This document shows, piece after piece, positions 10,416 to 19,266 of a DNA stretch of 28,437 nt. The notes below the pieces were generated by a model. The model ran no database searches, was not told where the DNA came from, and saw only the letters and a list, made by a program, of their open reading frames with translations. How positions within the stretch are numbered: the first letter of the stretch is position 1; every line of letters begins with the position of its first letter. The DNA is taken from contig JAYMSP010001835.1 of the NCBI GenBank assembly GCA_036897095.1, forward strand, positions 1-28,437, given 5' to 3'. A program made the position numbers and the translations under genes. The stretch is from Plantago elongata. Its lineage: Eukaryota > Streptophyta > Magnoliopsida > Lamiales > Plantaginaceae.

Positions 10416-11283
10416 TTTTTTTTTTATCTTAAGTTGTGACAGCTATCGCTTTAGTACTTTTAGTTGTAAGCGTTCAGTTTTATTATCTTATATTCTATAT
10501 TTGTCAATTTTGGTACTCCGTTAATTAAACTTAACGAAATCGTTAATTTTGACTGGATTAATGAGAATAATTGTGAATTAGTAGATTTTCCGTTAATTTG
10601 GTGCGTGAACAACACGCCCATTTTATAATATAGTAATAAATTTTAATTAAATGATATTTTATGATTAATAAAAAATTGATTAATTTTAATATAAAATATT
10701 AATATTATTAAATGGTGATTAATATTAATTAATTCATAATTATTTAAAATTCAGCTAATATTAATAAATTTTAATTACAAATTTTATTATATGATAAAAA
10801 ATCAAATAATATTAATAAAAAAATAAATTCGAGATCATTGAAAAATTTACTAATAATAATAAAGAATTTATTCACATTAATAAAATATTATTATATTTTA
10901 ATAAAAACTTAATTCATAATCAAAGAAAAGTCGACAAATATTAATACAAAAGTATTAATAGTCAACGAAAAATTGACTAATATTAATGAAAATATCAATT
11001 CATGATCAATAGAAAATTAAAGAATGTTAATAAAAATTTAATATTATTAAAAATATTATTTAAATTTTAATAATAGTATTTTGTTAAGACCATGTGTAGT
11101 TCACACGACGACTTGACGTCAAATCGACTAATTCTTACGGATTCGATCAAAATTAACAGTTCCGTTAAGTTTGACAAACAAAGTACTAAAATTGGACAAA
11201 TACGAAACATAAGTTACTAAAATTGAACGCTCACAATTAAATGTACTAATACAGTCACGATCACAACTTAAGCTATCAAAAAA
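10416..11283. mobile_element. Foldback / Mutator-like MITE with ~200-bp inverted arms
   Basis: The left arm (about 10425-10618) and the reverse complement of 11087-11283 match over nearly their whole length. Shared words include CTTAAGTTGTGA, TTAGTACTTTTAGTTG, GCGTTCA, AAACTTAACG and GTTAATTTTGA. Long terminal inverted repeats of this kind are typical of non-autonomous Mutator-like or foldback elements. The interior (10620-11086) is about 85-90% AT and contains a diverged ~55-65-base unit (AATTCATGATCA...GACTAATATTAATA) three to five times. No clear 9-bp target duplication was seen. Confidence 0.72.
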
Positions 11284-11955
11284 TGATTTTGTTCAAAGTT
11301 CCAACATAGCAATCTACCTTCAACTATAGAATAGAAGGGATAGGCTCATGATAGTTAACCGGAGTTCATCGAACTCTTTGATTTATGAAATAGGTATATC
11401 ATCCTAATGTATTTTTCTTTTCTTATTTTTTGTCAAAATCATTGAAAATACGGTTAACATACATATTTTAGCGGAAAAATTGAAACTTCGAGTGCCACAT
11501 CATCAATTTAGTCAGAAAATTAATCGGAGAACAAAAATTTCAAGAGTGATTGTTGTAGTGTATTGGAATTGGACAAGGCCGTTCTACCGTATCAAAGTGA
11601 CATTGTCCCGTTGTAGTGTACCAACAATAAAATTTTATCGGTTTTTCCCATTTAACAATCTTTCTCCAACTCCTCTCTTTTTGTCTCGGCACCAACATTT
11701 CCAGTCTTTTCTCAATCGAGTAAAGTACTACCTGTCCTTCCATTCCAGCAACAACAATTCTATTTCCTTTCCATTCATAAATATTTGAATATCTTTCTCC
11801 TTTTTTTGCAAGTTTTCAATTCATGTTTTTAAAATAATTGATCGTCAAGCGTGTCGAATTTGAAATGATCCAGCTCCTCACACCAGTAGTTTCTTGCTGT
11901 TGTAATGGCTAAAAGTGACATCGTATGAAGTTATGCAAAACGGATGGAGTATTGA
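11284..11955. other. Gene-free stretch
   Basis: Overlapping open frames on both strands (11480-11788 plus, 11540-11743 minus) have no family motif and look like chance. No other structure was recognised. Confidence 0.35.
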
Positions 11956-11963
11956 TTACTCTA

Positions 11964-12837
11964 AAAGGGTGAACAGGAGCGGAACCGGACCGAAAAATCG
12001 GGCCTCGGGTCGGTCCTCGGTATTGAAAATTTACATTTCTCGGTCCTCGGTCCGGTCCGGACCAAATACTGGAAAATAGTGTGTCGGACCGATCAGGACC
12101 GAGAAATTATACAAAACCGAAATACCCCCAATCTGCCAATCATATACCTAGCCGCTCATAGCACCGAATCACCGATCGACTCCCGATCTCGCCGCCGACT
12201 TCAGTCGCCGGCCGTCGCAATCTTCACTCATCGGCGTCGTCGCTACTCGCTAGTCCATTTACATCTCGCTGGACTCGCCCTTGTAGAGACGTAGACAATA
12301 GACACTAGACACTGTGATCTTGCCGCCGTCTTCACTCGCAATCTTCATTGGTCGTCTTCACTCGCTGCAATCTTCACTCATCGTCGTCGTCGTCACTAGG
12401 CTAGTCCATTTACATCTCGATCTCGTAGACAGTAGACACCGTGAGCCGCCGCCGCCCTGACCCACGCCCTCCCATCGACCACGGCACATCAGCACCACCC
12501 ATTGCCTCCGTGACTCCGTCAACCACCCTGACCCACCCATCGACCGCCAGTCCACCACGGCACCACCCATCGACGGATCGACCACCCACCCATCTTGCAA
12601 TGTAAGTTTCTATTATTGTTTTTTGGGTTTTTTTTGGACTTGGGAAATGTTTGGAAAAATTGTGAGCAAGCAGTTGAGAAAACAGTGAGGCAGGGGACTG
12701 TTTTCCGGATTTTTATTTTTTTTGTAAAAATTCGGGCCTGGACCGACCCAATTTAGGTCCGGTCATCGGGATTAGAAAATGCCTTAAAATTGGTCCGGGC
12801 TCGGTTCAGTCCGGACCTGGACCGATGCTCAGCCCTA
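11964..12837. mobile_element. Non-autonomous hAT element with 8-bp target duplication (874 bp)
   Basis: TTACTCTA occurs on both sides (11956-11963 and 12838-12845), a perfect 8-bp target duplication as made by hAT transposases. The left end is AAAGGGTGAACAGG; the right end, reverse complemented, is TAGGGCTGAGCATCGG. Both ends carry clusters of GGTCCGG/CCGGACC words (11978-12065 and 12735-12825), the subterminal sites expected of hAT elements. The interior is GC-rich and leader-like, ending in TGTAAGTTT, which would fit a splice donor. No transposase is left. Confidence 0.88.
12216..12450. repeat. 150-bp-spaced duplication inside the hAT element
   Basis: GCAATCTTCACTCATCG and CTAGTCCATTTACATCTCG occur at 12217 and again at 12367, about 150 bp apart, followed by similar GTAGACA..AGACAC stretches. 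The two copies differ by substitutions and small indels, so this is an old tandem duplication. Short GTC/GCC runs are included. Confidence 0.75.
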
Positions 12838-12845
12838 TTACTCTA

Positions 12846-13246
12846 TGTAAGTTAATATAATAAATCAATCTTACACATGTGATTGATTTGTTCTTATCAA
12901 AATTGGAAGAAATAAAACATATCACTACTTGGGACTCATAACCTAATATAGTGATTTGGTTTAGTTTCAATAGAGTAGTTCCAAAATATCACTATTTGGG
13001 ACATATTTGACTTGAATACGAGAGGAATATCATTTAATGATTCATAAATGAATGAGGTTGCGGAGAAAATGAGAAGTTTAAGTTTACATTGCATGGTTGG
13101 CGTAAGGAAAATAACATCGAGTCATATTTTCTTTCTCTATCGGCATATAAATTAGATTAAGTTATTGTTGCAATTGACGAAATGTGCCAAAATTAACTTG
13201 CGACTTAGTAAATAATATACATGTGTGTAAGTTGATGACAACGAAG
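12846..13246. other. Gene-free stretch
   Basis: The phrase ATCACTA(C/T)TTGGGAC occurs twice (near 12919 and 12977), suggesting a small local duplication. Nothing else was recognised. Confidence 0.35.
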
Positions 13247-13412
13247 TAAAACTCAGTTGATATAAGACGATTCCCCTTCAACCAATAGGTCGGGAATTCG
13301 AGTCATATATGTCGTTTCAACGAAATTATTTAGTGTATATTTTACTAATTAATGATTGAGTTTAAGATGATTAATAAAAAATAAAATAAATGCTCATAAA
13401 GAAAGAAAAAAG
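13247..13412 (+). mobile_element. tRNA-derived SINE
   Basis: The head reads AACTCAGTTGATATAAGAC (box A region), then CCCCTTCAACCAATAGGTCGG and GAATTCGAGTC (box B region). This is the tRNA-related head layout of plant SINEs. The body follows and ends in an A-rich stretch at 13377-13412. The boundaries are approximate; no target duplication was verified. Confidence 0.6.
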
Positions 13413-13727
13413 GTACTCTAGGTCGAGGCACTTTCAGTTCAAATGAGCAAGTTTGATATTGTCCGATCCGTTTGTACTTGCTTTATCAACTTACAGTTAG
13501 GAATTCCGACCCAGATATAGTCAAAGAATTGTAAAGTTTGATTGAAACAAATGCTCTAAAAACAATCACAAGTATACCTAGAAAAGTAGAACTTCATACT
13601 AACAAGGGTGAATTTCTTCCAGTACCCTTCTTAAATATTCTAATTACATCTGGGTACCAATTATAGTTCAAAATGGCATACAAGTCCATATAATTTTTTT
13701 GTTGTTCATAAGATGATTGATGTCAAA

Positions 13728-14583
13728 TGTTGATGGTGGAATATGTCCAATCCGTTATTTGGATGTCTCACGAATTGATCCTAAGACATCACGGTATTAC
13801 AAGGACAAGGCTTGGAGGATCCGAACAATATGGCCCGAACTGAGGGCCACCATAAGTCAAAGACATGCCGTAACATACAAAGAGTACCGTGATAAGGACA
13901 TTCGGACCAAAGTGCTACATTCGACAGGAGGCAGGTCCGGACCACAAACATATGTGGGTCTACATTCGAACCAAAAGAGAATCAAGTGTAGCATATCATA
14001 GCACGTCAGTAGCGGAGGGTGCAATCAGTTTCGGGCGTCTAGATCCGGAACATTACCCGCGATTATCCACTCAGACGAGGAGACGAGGATGTCCTTCAAA
14101 ATCCTACAGAATGACTAATCTAACCTTGTGGCCCAAATGGTAGATGGGTTATGACTATAATATGGTCCATGGGCTTAATTAAGTCTTGTTGGCTTAATCT
14201 TAGCCCTACACTTGGCACAATCTAAGAGGTCTACCCCTAATTGAAAAATAATCTCTATAAATAGGGTACACTTCCCAAGGTAAATCAACAAGCTCACTTG
14301 ATCTTCACATTTTACTATAAGCTTTAGACCTTCATACAGAGTCGACTCATAATCACTCTCGAGTAAAGTCTCCCATCCGGCTTGATCCTAGACAAGCCGG
14401 TTCTAAAGGTTCTAACCCCCCCCAGATCGGAAGAGCGTCCCTCTCCCACTCTAGTCATTTGTGCAGGGTTACATCCTAGGTGATTGAGCTTCGAGATTGA
14501 AGTCTACCTTTGCTGAAGGATCCTAAGCTAGTGGACTTAGATAGTTTTTGTTATACCCGAGGGTTGGGGCTTTTACCTCAACA
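13728..14583 (+). mobile_element. Solo LTR (856 bp)
   Basis: The segment begins TGTTGATGG and ends CCTCAACA, giving the TG...CA ends of an LTR with the 6-bp inverted pair TGTTGA/TCAACA. It is flanked by perfect 5-bp copies of TCAAA (13723-13727 and 14584-14588). Removing it and one TCAAA restores a sequence that aligns with copy A of the host repeat, which independently proves the boundaries. A TATA-like CTATAAATAGGG lies at about 14255. No internal retrotransposon region remains, so it arose by LTR-LTR recombination. The orientation is inferred from the TATA. Confidence 0.9.
14424..14439 (+). other. Sequence identical to the Illumina adapter start (probable assembly artefact)
   Basis: AGATCGGAAGAGCGTC follows a run of eight C residues. 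It is identical to the first 16 bases of the standard Illumina TruSeq read-through adapter (from memory of that published sequence). After base 16 the match ends. A 16-base exact match by chance in a 28-kb window is very unlikely. Confidence 0.75.
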
Positions 14584-15162
14584 TCAAACATGCCCTTATT
14601 TTGTCAATTTGCGAAGTATCCCTCTTTCTTTCTAATTCAACTCAAATTCTGAATCTCCCAACATTTTGTTGTTGCATACATAATTGATTATTTAATAATA
14701 TGAATTAAAATTTCTGAGAAAAAAATATGTACTTAATTGAAAAATCATAAATAATTTTGGACCAAATAAGAAATAATTGAAAAGTTTATTATTATTAAAA
14801 GATTAGCTACACCGGCAACCTTAGCAACTCCTATGGTTAGAGATGTAGAGCTCAAATCGGTGGACCCGGAGTTGTTTCAGATTCGGTAGACCTGTAACAT
14901 GCCCACCGGATGTGTAATAGCTCCACATAAATTGTAATCGATCCGATAGGTTCCACCGGATCTGGAGTTTCTTTGGTAAAGCTTTAATTTTCATTAATTT
15001 TATTTTTAAAATAATTTATTTATTATTTTGTTAAGTATTAATTATTATGTGCAAAATATAACTTAAGTTTGTATAAAATATAATTTGGTATAAGTTAAGG
15101 TCAAATTTGCAACTTTTCAGTAAAGGTTTGGAAAGGGTCGTGTTTGTCAGACTTGCATGTAA

Positions 15163-15188
15163 TAGTACTGACCCGTGGCGTTGCCACG
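15163..15188 (-). repeat. Helitron-like 3' terminus, minus orientation
   Basis: Read on the minus strand, a 6-bp hairpin (CGTGGC AAC GCCACG) is followed by GGTCAGTACTA. This is the hairpin-then-CTRR layout of Helitron 3' ends, with the final CTAG changed to CTAT. It matches the terminus at 16795-16820 at 23 of 25 bases in inverted orientation. Confidence 0.6.
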
Positions 15189-15189
15189 A

Positions 15190-15850
15190 AATTATACAGC
15201 TTCAATTGGAGCAACTACGGTTGGAGTTGTTTCCTACCATAGCTGAACAACTCCGATCGTAGTTGTAAATACAACTCTAGATCGGAGTTGTAGATCGATT
15301 GGAGTTGTTTTCTATCGAAGCTGAACAACTCCAATCTAGAGTTGTACATACAACTCCATATCGGATATGTTCAGCTTCGATTGGAGTTGTTTACAATCGA
15401 AGTTGAACAGCTCCGATCTCGATCTGTACAACTTCGACGGGAACTGTAAATAGCTCCAGATCGAAGATATTTACAGCTCCGATCGGAGCTCTATTTTTTC
15501 GAACAGAGTTTTTTTATAAAAGGAGGGAGGAAGAATTATTTTTCAAGGTGGTATGAATAAGAATGGAGGTTGGAGGTGGTGGACTATGGTGGTGGAAGGT
15601 GGGCTGGTGGTGGTGGAAGTTGGAGTATGTGATGGTGTGGTAATTTGGAGAAGATAGATAAATTAGGGATCTGAAATATAAATTGTACAATAAATTAAAA
15701 CATAAGATTTTAAAAAAATTGAAAGAAAAAATAAATTTAATGTTAAAATGAAATAAAAATAGAGAATCTTTGACTTTTTGGGTATGGATGTGATTTAAAT
15801 ATTTATTTTGGATGCTGGTGTTATTGTTTAAACACTGGGTACTAATATGC
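15190..15850 (-). mobile_element. Array-bearing repeat family, copy C (inverted)
   Basis: On the minus strand it starts TTAGTACCC (about 15838-15846), like copies A and B. An AT-rich arm follows, then a CCACCACC-rich patch (15560-15640) and the palindromic array (15196-15505). The array here is the cleanest in the window. Similarity to copies A and B is in layout, start and array words rather than close identity, so membership is an inference. Confidence 0.45.
15196..15505. repeat. ~80-bp tandem repeat built of GGAGTTGT/ACAACTCC inverted words
   Basis: TTGGAGTTGTTT recurs at 15221, 15299 and 15381, and (G)CTGAACAACTCC(A/G)ATC at about 15242, 15320 and 15402, giving a unit of 78-82 bp in about 3.5 copies. 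Each unit contains several short inverted words (GGAGTTG/CAACTCC, CGATC/GATCG), so the single strand could fold into a chain of small hairpins. Confidence 0.8.
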
Positions 15851-15871
15851 AAGTGGAGGTAATATTAGAGA

Positions 15872-16662
15872 GGAAATGATGGTGAGGTCGAGTTTAAGTT
15901 GCCCGGCGATATACTAATCCGTGATGCATCCAATCCCATAGTTGCAGTGGTGAATAGTACATATCCATCATTCATTAATCATATTGACGATGGTGCATAC
16001 TTCCAAGACATAGTTATATTAGCTCCCACTAATGACATCGTACAAGAGATAAATGACTACGTCATATCTTTTTTACCTGGTGAAGTCCACGAGTTTCTCG
16101 GTTTTGATAGTATATTTCCAGATGAAGATGATTGTGCACCGTGAGGATGTTTATTGACTGAATTCCTAATTCCTAAATACCATTATGGCGTCATGTATTC
16201 TCAATCATTTGAGCCGCCTGAAAGTTGGATGTTCTATTATGTTATTGAGGAATGTAGACCAAGTTTTAGGACTGTGTAACGGTACACATCTGATTGTGAG
16301 TGAAATTGGAAAACAAGTCATTTTGGCCAAGATGATATCTGGAAAGAATGCAGGCCAAAAAGGTTCTTATAGCACATATGATTTGACTCCATCCGAAGTT
16401 ACTAAATTCCCCATCAGGTTTCAAATGAGGTAATTTACCATCTATGTTTGTTATGCTATGACTACAAACAAATCACAAGGACAATCATTGTCCCATGTAG
16501 GCATTTACCTCCCAACATCATTACTCAGTCACGATGTTGTATGTTGATTTCTCTAGAGTCACAAGCAAAAAGGGCTTGAATGTGTCGATCTCAGGTGAAG
16601 AAGGGAAACCCACATATACTACAACCCATGTGATTTATAAGAAGATGTTACATAATCTATAA
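15872..16662 (+). pseudogene. Helitron RepHel helicase, C-terminal remnant
   Basis: The reading starts GNDGEVEFKLPGDILIRDASNP and continues FINHIDDGAYFQDIVILAPTN and INDYVISFLPGEVHEFLGFDS. A frame-broken section (16141-16185) follows, then LKVGCSIMLLRNVDQVLGLCNGT, TPSEVTKFPIRFQ, AMTTNKSQGQSLSHVGIYLP (SF1 helicase motif VI) and SRVTSKKGLNVSISGE, ending at a TAA near 16660. This is the PIF1-like helicase end of plant Helitron proteins, which unwind DNA during rolling-circle transposition. The Rep nuclease and helicase motifs I-III are absent, and several stops and shifts interrupt the frame. The next Helitron landmark, the 3' hairpin and CTAG, lies 135 bp downstream. Confidence 0.9.
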
Positions 16663-16794
16663 GTTTTATTTTGTCTTTCATATTATTCGATACATTGTTA
16701 CTCTTACATTTGATATTATTGATACTTTCTAAATCACTTTTAATTAATTTATATTTATCTTTACAATATATTATATACAAAATTAAAATATTTA

Positions 16795-16820
16795 GTGGCA
16801 ACGCCACGTGTTAGTACTAG
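16795..16820 (+). repeat. Helitron 3' terminus (hairpin plus CTAG)
   Basis: A 5-bp hairpin (GTGGC AAC GCCAC, 16795-16807) is followed nine bases later by CTAG (16817-16820) and then T. This fits the CTRR end and the A/T insertion site of plant Helitrons. It lies correctly oriented downstream of the helicase remnant, so it is probably the end of that element. Confidence 0.78.
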
Positions 16821-17420
16821 TAACATGTTAATTTTAATTAGCGACATTCTAAATTGTAATATTATATTAATACATGATTTTTTAAATTATAATATTATAT
16901 TAACATATAATTGTCTGTATAATATATATTTAAATACTTTGCATCAAATATTATCAGCATGTCTCCATTGTTCTGATTGTGCCAGTTCATTGAAGAAGAG
17001 AAAAGGCATGGGGAACCTTCTTGCAAATATCATCAATGGAATGTTCGTTGGCAAATTTCAAAAGTTACAACTCAAAGCACAACAAAGTATCTCTCGGAAC
17101 CGACCTAGATTGATGTTTTTTAAATGTAAAAAAGTACTTTTTTTTTTAATTAATAAGATGATAATTTTCTTCATAACATGGGTGAACACTTAAATAAGTT
17201 ATCTGAAGATAATAAAAGGCTGATCTGACTCAAATTGGTGAAAATTAACATTGATTATTTAAACTGAAGAAGTATAAAAATGGAATCAGAAGTGAACAAA
17301 ATGTATCAAAATTGAATTAAACTGTAGCAACTAAAGCTAAAAAGAATGAAAGTGCCACAACTTAAATTTTCTAACTCTCCGAATAGTTCATTACAGAAGG
17401 GAGTGTAAACAGCCGGACAC
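16821..17420. other. Gene-free stretch with a short duplication
   Basis: TAAATT(G/A)TAATATTATATTAA(T)ACAT occurs twice in tandem (about 16849-16910). The open frame at 16795-17193 starts inside the Helitron hairpin and shows no family motif. A more GC-balanced patch at 16960-17115 could be an exon fragment, but I do not recognise it. Confidence 0.4.
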
Positions 17421-17423
17421 TTA

Positions 17424-18049
17424 CACCATCTCCAATTACGTGTCGTCGGACATTTTTTCTGCAATGGTGACACCTCACCATCACGTTATGAATTTTTTTA
17501 ATGTTTTTAAATTTTTTTAATTTTTATTTACATATTATTCATATTATAAGAATGCTTAGATGTTGAAATTAATAAAATTACATTTTTAAGTTGTTTTATA
17601 ATTTATTAAGGTTTAAAATTAAAAAAATATTTTTTTATTTTGCTAAAAATATATTTAATATATTATAATAGTGTTTAGAAGTCGAAATTAATACCATTGT
17701 ATTTTAGAGGTTGTTTTACAATTTTAAGTTTAATTGACAGAGAAAATGAGTTCGAGATGGAATGATCCAAAAATAGTCGAGATTAGTCTCTATTCGTAGA
17801 TCTCGAAGAGACGAATCCGTTGATAATTTTTATATATTTTTTATATATATATTTTCGAGTTATTCGCATTTTAAATTGGACAAAACATAAAAAATTAAAA
17901 AAAATTAAGTGGTAGCAACCGATTGGCTGCTGCCACTCACAGCGCCAGCCAGGCGACACGGCATGGCCGCGTTGCGTAACGACACATTGTTATGACACCA
18001 TTAAAGGCGTCACGGTGCGACGTCCACGGCGCCACAATTGGAGCAAGTC
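17424..18049. mobile_element. Tourist/PIF-Harbinger-like MITE (626 bp)
   Basis: TTA flanks both sides (17421-17423 and 18050-18052). The left end CACCATCTCCAATTACG and the right end, reverse complemented, GACTTGCTCCAATTGTGG form imperfect inverted repeats, extended further in by GTGTCGTCGGAC versus GCGCCGTGGAC. Both GC-rich ends surround an AT-rich core. The core holds a ~120-bp tandem duplication (GAAATTAATA...AGTTGTTTTA.AATTT near 17565 and 17684). No coding sequence. Confidence 0.68.
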
Positions 18050-18059
18050 TTATCTCATG

Positions 18060-19060
18060 AATTGGATAACCTGCATCGCTACATGAAACTTTTTTTTTTT
18101 ATCTCGGATTTGAGGTGCCAAAATGGCCCTTTTGTTTTTTTTTAATTAAAAGAGCCTAAGCTCTTCGATTTACATATCATATTCAAGGTGATTTGAATGA
18201 TTCCGCAAGCATCAAAAGTCGTAGAATAATTACATCCCATAAATAAGTCTACCTAGTTAACCAAGATGTTAACCACTTATCATATACACCATTTACTAGA
18301 TCATTACTAAGCTTAGAAACCACAAAAAAATTGGAAGAACAATAAGCATTAGTAATGATCACAAAAGAACGGGGTTGATGCTCGTGCCACCTTCTATGCC
18401 GTTCCATGCCCCTTATCGTGCCAAAAGTCCTGTCACAAGCCGTCTCCAACTTGGCCATTTGCCAGTTTTCCTTTTCCCTGTGCCAAGTCCCAATTCGATT
18501 TTCTATGATTCTAGATTTTGCCATGCCAAAAACCACAGAGTTTCCATTCATTCTGTCAACAGTGACTCCCTCAGCCAAGCCAATGTCATTGGCTAGGAAC
18601 ATGGGCCAAAAGAAATGGACTGGTCCTGGATAACCTACCTGCAACTTCTTTTTTACTTTGAATTGAGGTGCCAAAATGGCCTTCGACTCGAAATACCGGG
18701 AAAAAAAAGGAGCATTACGGGCCGGTAACGTGTTGAACAAAACTTTTTAAAAAACGATCGTTGTATTATTTGGATTTTATGATACGATAAAAAATTGTAT
18801 ATCGTCACACTAAATATACAATTTTAGGTATAAAAATTGTATCATTTGCACACTATGATATAGTTCAAGGTCGTTTTTTACAAACATTTCATTTCCCCGG
18901 ATCATTTGTTGCAAATTTCTCCACAATTGGGCTCTGGGGCGAATTTTCGCTAAAAAAATGGACTGGACCTAGATAACCTACATGCAACTTTTTTTTTGAG
19001 GTGCCAAAGTAGCCTTCGGCTAGAAACACGGGGCGAAAACAATGGACTGGGCCTAGATGA
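18060..19060 (+). repeat. Interspersed direct repeats upstream of RPN10
   Basis: A composite unit recurs: AATGGACTGGxCCTxGATAACCTxCATGCAACTTTTTTT, then GAGGTGCCAAAATGGCC, then TTCGxCTxGAAA. GAGGTGCC starts at 18112, 18665 and 18998; GATAACCT at about 18065, 18629 and 18972; AATGGACTGG at about 18614, 18957 and 19041. The last partial copy runs into the RPN10 promoter. Copies are diverged but collinear. The origin is unknown. Confidence 0.7.
18249..18740 (-). CDS. Unrecognised 163-codon ORF
   Basis: The frame is open from the ATG at 18740 to the stop at 18249, long for DNA of this composition. The first ~50 codons overlap the repeated unit upstream of RPN10 (including VGYPGPVHFFWPMFLAND). The rest is hydrophilic and His/Arg-rich in the middle (GMERHRRWHEHQPRSFV), with a serine-rich, mildly hydrophobic tail (SSNFFVVSKLSNDLVNGVYD). 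I recognise no domain. It may be a broken gene, an exon captured by a transposon, or chance. No TATA box or introns could be assigned. Confidence 0.25.
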   Translation of the reverse strand: MFNTLPARNAPFFSRYFESKAILAPQFKVKKKLQVGYPGPVHFFWPMFLANDIGLAEGVTVDRMNGNSVVFGMAKSRIIENRIGTWHREKENWQMAKLETACDRTFGTIRGMERHRRWHEHQPRSFVIITNAYCSSNFFVVSKLSNDLVNGVYDKWLTSWLTR

Positions 19061-19072
19061 AATTAATTGGGC
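18602..19072 (+). promoter_or_regulatory. TGGGC motifs upstream of RPN10
   Basis: TGGGC occurs at 18602-18606, 18928-18932, 19048-19052 and 19068-19072; the last two lie about 200 bp before the ATG. TGGGC is the core of the proteasome-related cis-element described in Arabidopsis, through which NAC53/NAC78 co-induce proteasome genes under proteasome stress. That these copies act in this way is inferred. Three of the four lie within the direct-repeat unit or close to it. Confidence 0.45.
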
Positions 19073-19156
19073 TTAAAGAGTTGGGTTTTAGTCCAATTCG
19101 ACACCAATTTGAAAATCCAAAAACCAAGCTAATTAACAAATAACAACTCCTCCTCC

Positions 19157-19164
19157 TATATTTA
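19157..19164 (+). promoter_or_regulatory. Probable TATA box of RPN10
   Basis: TATATTTA lies about 103 bp before the ATG, leaving room for a leader of about 70 bases. It is the only TATA-like word in the right place. Confidence 0.4.
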
Positions 19165-19266
19165 ACAGGATATTTATTTCTGAATCCTCTTCTGCAAGAA
19201 AACATTTTCGAAACGATACCAAATCCCCAATTCACTAATTTCCGATCAATCTCAACATCCTCAATC

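Larger units (their letters stand above)
13614..15164 (+). mobile_element. Array-bearing TIR repeat family, copy B (split by a solo LTR)
   Basis: 13614-13727 and 14584-15164 together align with copy A at 8741-9553. Shared points are the start (AGTACCC.TCTTA.AT), TGATG(T/C)CAAACA(T/C)G across the LTR insertion site, TTATTTTGTCAATTT, CTAATTCAAC, GACCAAAT/AACCAAAT and TCAAATTTGCAA near the right end. The central array of ACCGG, GGAGTTG and AGCTCCA words is at 14810-14965. The right terminal repeat is missing, cut where the Helitron-like segment begins at 15163. Confidence 0.6.

Noticed and set aside
12079..12600. Open frames in the GC-rich hAT interior
   Set aside because: Arg/Ser-rich text from repeated GTC/GCC runs; the two strands are equally open and no domain is visible.
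13717..14143. Two overlapping plus-strand frames of 94 and 84 codons
   Set aside because: They lie across the start of and within the solo LTR and show no protein motif.
9080..15505. Palindromic arrays considered as CRISPR
   Set aside because: Repeats and spacers are not regular, words are diverged, and the setting is a plant nuclear genome with no cas genes.
15514..15852. 112-codon minus-strand frame rich in His, Pro and Ser
   Set aside because: Produced by CCACCACC-type simple sequence and AT-rich DNA in array copy C.
16795..17193. 132-codon frame starting in the Helitron hairpin
   Set aside because: The start codon lies in the transposon end and the first half is AT-rich tandem duplication; only 16960-17115 looks mildly coding and it is unrecognised.
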